From the NCBI GenBank assembly GCA_023246415.1, contig JAHFIK010000022.1, forward strand, positions 1 through 5,231: a stretch of 5,231 nucleotides of DNA, read 5' to 3'. A model generated the notes under the pieces. The model was given only the letters and a program-made list of their open reading frames with translations. It searched no databases and had not been told where the DNA came from. The stretch is from Candidatus Uhrbacteria bacterium. GTDB lineage: Bacteria; Patescibacteriota; Patescibacteriia; 2-12-FULL-60-25. The position numbers and the translations under genes are program-made. This document shows positions 4,740-5,231 of the stretch, piece after piece. Position 1 is the first letter of the stretch. Every line of letters starts with the position of its first letter.

Positions 4740-4826
4740 ATGATACGACGTCACCGTTGCCGTTTGGATCTTTTCTTCATAATCCGATACGCTTCTATCC
4801 ATTCCTTGATTTCAACTCCTGAATGA
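4740..4826 (+). CDS. Putative 28-residue small protein or leader peptide upstream of VKOR
   Basis: An ATG at 4740 opens a 28-codon frame ending at TGA 4824-4826. The peptide has a very basic start (MIRRHRCR), a short hydrophobic stretch LFFII (11-15), and a single Cys7. It resembles no family known to me and is too short to call from composition alone. Support is positional: a near-perfect Shine-Dalgarno sequence precedes it, while the VKOR gene begins 4 nt after its stop and has no ribosome binding site of its own, a layout typical of translational coupling or a leader peptide. The alternative is that the Shine-Dalgarno match is chance and the region is plain untranslated leader. Confidence 0.45.
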   Translation: MIRRHRCRLDLFFIIRYASIHSLISTPE

Positions 4827-4830
4827 TTGT

Positions 4831-5231
4831 ATGTCCCATCACTCGTTAGATCGTACGCATCGCCGAGTCCTCCTGATTCGTCGCGGCATGTTCCTCTTTG
4901 CGTGTCTCGGCCTCATCGTTGCGTCGTATCTCACGGTGACGTATCTCAGTGCGGTGTCGATCGCCTGTGGACCGCTGCATGGGTGCGATGTCGTTCGAGC
5001 ATCCCGATGGGCGAAATGGTGGGGGATTCCAACCCCGCTGTTTGGCCTGGCCTTTTACGTGGCGTCGATGACACTCCTGGTGGTTCGAACGGCTGTTCCG
5101 CATTGGAAACGGATCCTGTGCTATCGGCTGACCCGCATCATGGCGACGCTGGGATTTATCGAATCCGTCTTTTTGTTCGGTATTCAGCTGTTTGATTTGA
5201 AAGCCTTCTGCACGTGGTGTCTCGGATCCGC
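4831..5231 (+). CDS. VKOR-family disulfide bond-forming membrane protein, 3' truncated by window
   Basis: The first 133 codons of a vitamin K epoxide reductase homologue, a multi-pass membrane enzyme that reoxidises a thioredoxin-like partner and passes electrons to quinone. A basic N-terminus (1-18) precedes a first membrane segment (about 20-42). The extracytoplasmic loop holds C46 and C52 (ACGPLHGC), then S58 and GIPTPLFGLAFY (65-76), the family's GIP-x-x-x-x-G-x-x-x-Y signature. Further membrane segments lie near 72-86 and 103-121, and the quinone-proximal active site CTWC is at 127-130. All four catalytic cysteines and the conserved Ser are present. The ATG at 4831 is the only reasonable start because an in-frame TGA lies at 4807-4809. 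Bacterial VKORs are often fused to, or beside, a thioredoxin-fold protein, which may lie beyond the right edge. The remaining C-terminal part is not in view. Confidence 0.92.
   Translation, partial: MSHHSLDRTHRRVLLIRRGMFLFACLGLIVASYLTVTYLSAVSIACGPLHGCDVVRASRWAKWWGIPTPLFGLAFYVASMTLLVVRTAVPHWKRILCYRLTRIMATLGFIESVFLFGIQLFDLKAFCTWCLGS

Noticed and set aside
4827..5195. Plus-strand open frame overlapping VKOR in another frame
   Set aside because: The frame from 4831 carries all VKOR motifs and runs open to the window end; the other frame has none.

Overview
The window looks like a stretch of chromosome from an uncultivated bacterium with mid-range base composition (roughly half G+C by eye). It uses the standard bacterial code: TGG is the Trp codon throughout, and TGA serves as a stop at 3565-3567 and 4824-4826. 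The gene mix is a tRNA with encoded CC(A), compact single-domain proteins, a membrane-anchored PEBP protein, an exported thermonuclease, VKOR, and degenerate members of known folds. This mix, with several genes that lack a clear Shine-Dalgarno sequence, would suit a member of the Patescibacteria/CPR. That placement is an inference from general character, not from a marker gene. No phage, transposon or CRISPR element is visible.

Layout. At the left edge is tRNA-Gln(TTG) on the minus strand. Divergent from it is a two-gene plus-strand unit: a TIM-barrel protein resembling methylenetetrahydrofolate reductase but lacking usual active-site residues (210-980), then a membrane-anchored YbhB/YbcL (PEBP) protein (986-1582) whose ribosome binding site overlaps the preceding stop codon. 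Next on the plus strand come an archease-like protein whose N-terminal metal-site motif is missing (1711-2133) and a protein with a beta-carbonic-anhydrase-like Cys-x-Asp / His-x2-Cys signature (2200-2940). Two minus-strand genes converge on it: a stand-alone Smr-domain protein (3945-3565) and a small CxxC/CxxxC zinc-ribbon-like protein (3504-3082), which ends at a good intrinsic terminator. A dyad-rich divergent control region (3946-4063) separates them from a plus-strand export/oxidation cluster: an exported thermonuclease (4064-4693), a 28-codon ORF with the best ribosome binding site in the window (4740-4826), and the start of a VKOR-family disulfide-forming membrane enzyme cut off by the window end (4831-5231).

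The most striking non-coding feature is a set of intergenic repeat structures sharing one design but not one sequence. Each is a short run of 7-nt units (8-nt in one case). In three of four cases the run faces its own inverted copy, forming a long perfect hairpin: 23 bp at 1586-1647, 14 bp at 2150-2187, and a 34-bp perfect palindrome with no spacer at 2948-3015. A fourth run at 81-108 has no inverted partner. They sit just after stop codons or beside a tRNA, never inside a gene, and are the strongest candidate here for an undescribed system or mutational process.

Functionally, the right-hand cluster can be read as secretion plus oxidative folding: the exported nuclease has a Cys pair that a VKOR pathway could oxidise. 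The left-hand genes show no obvious joint pathway.
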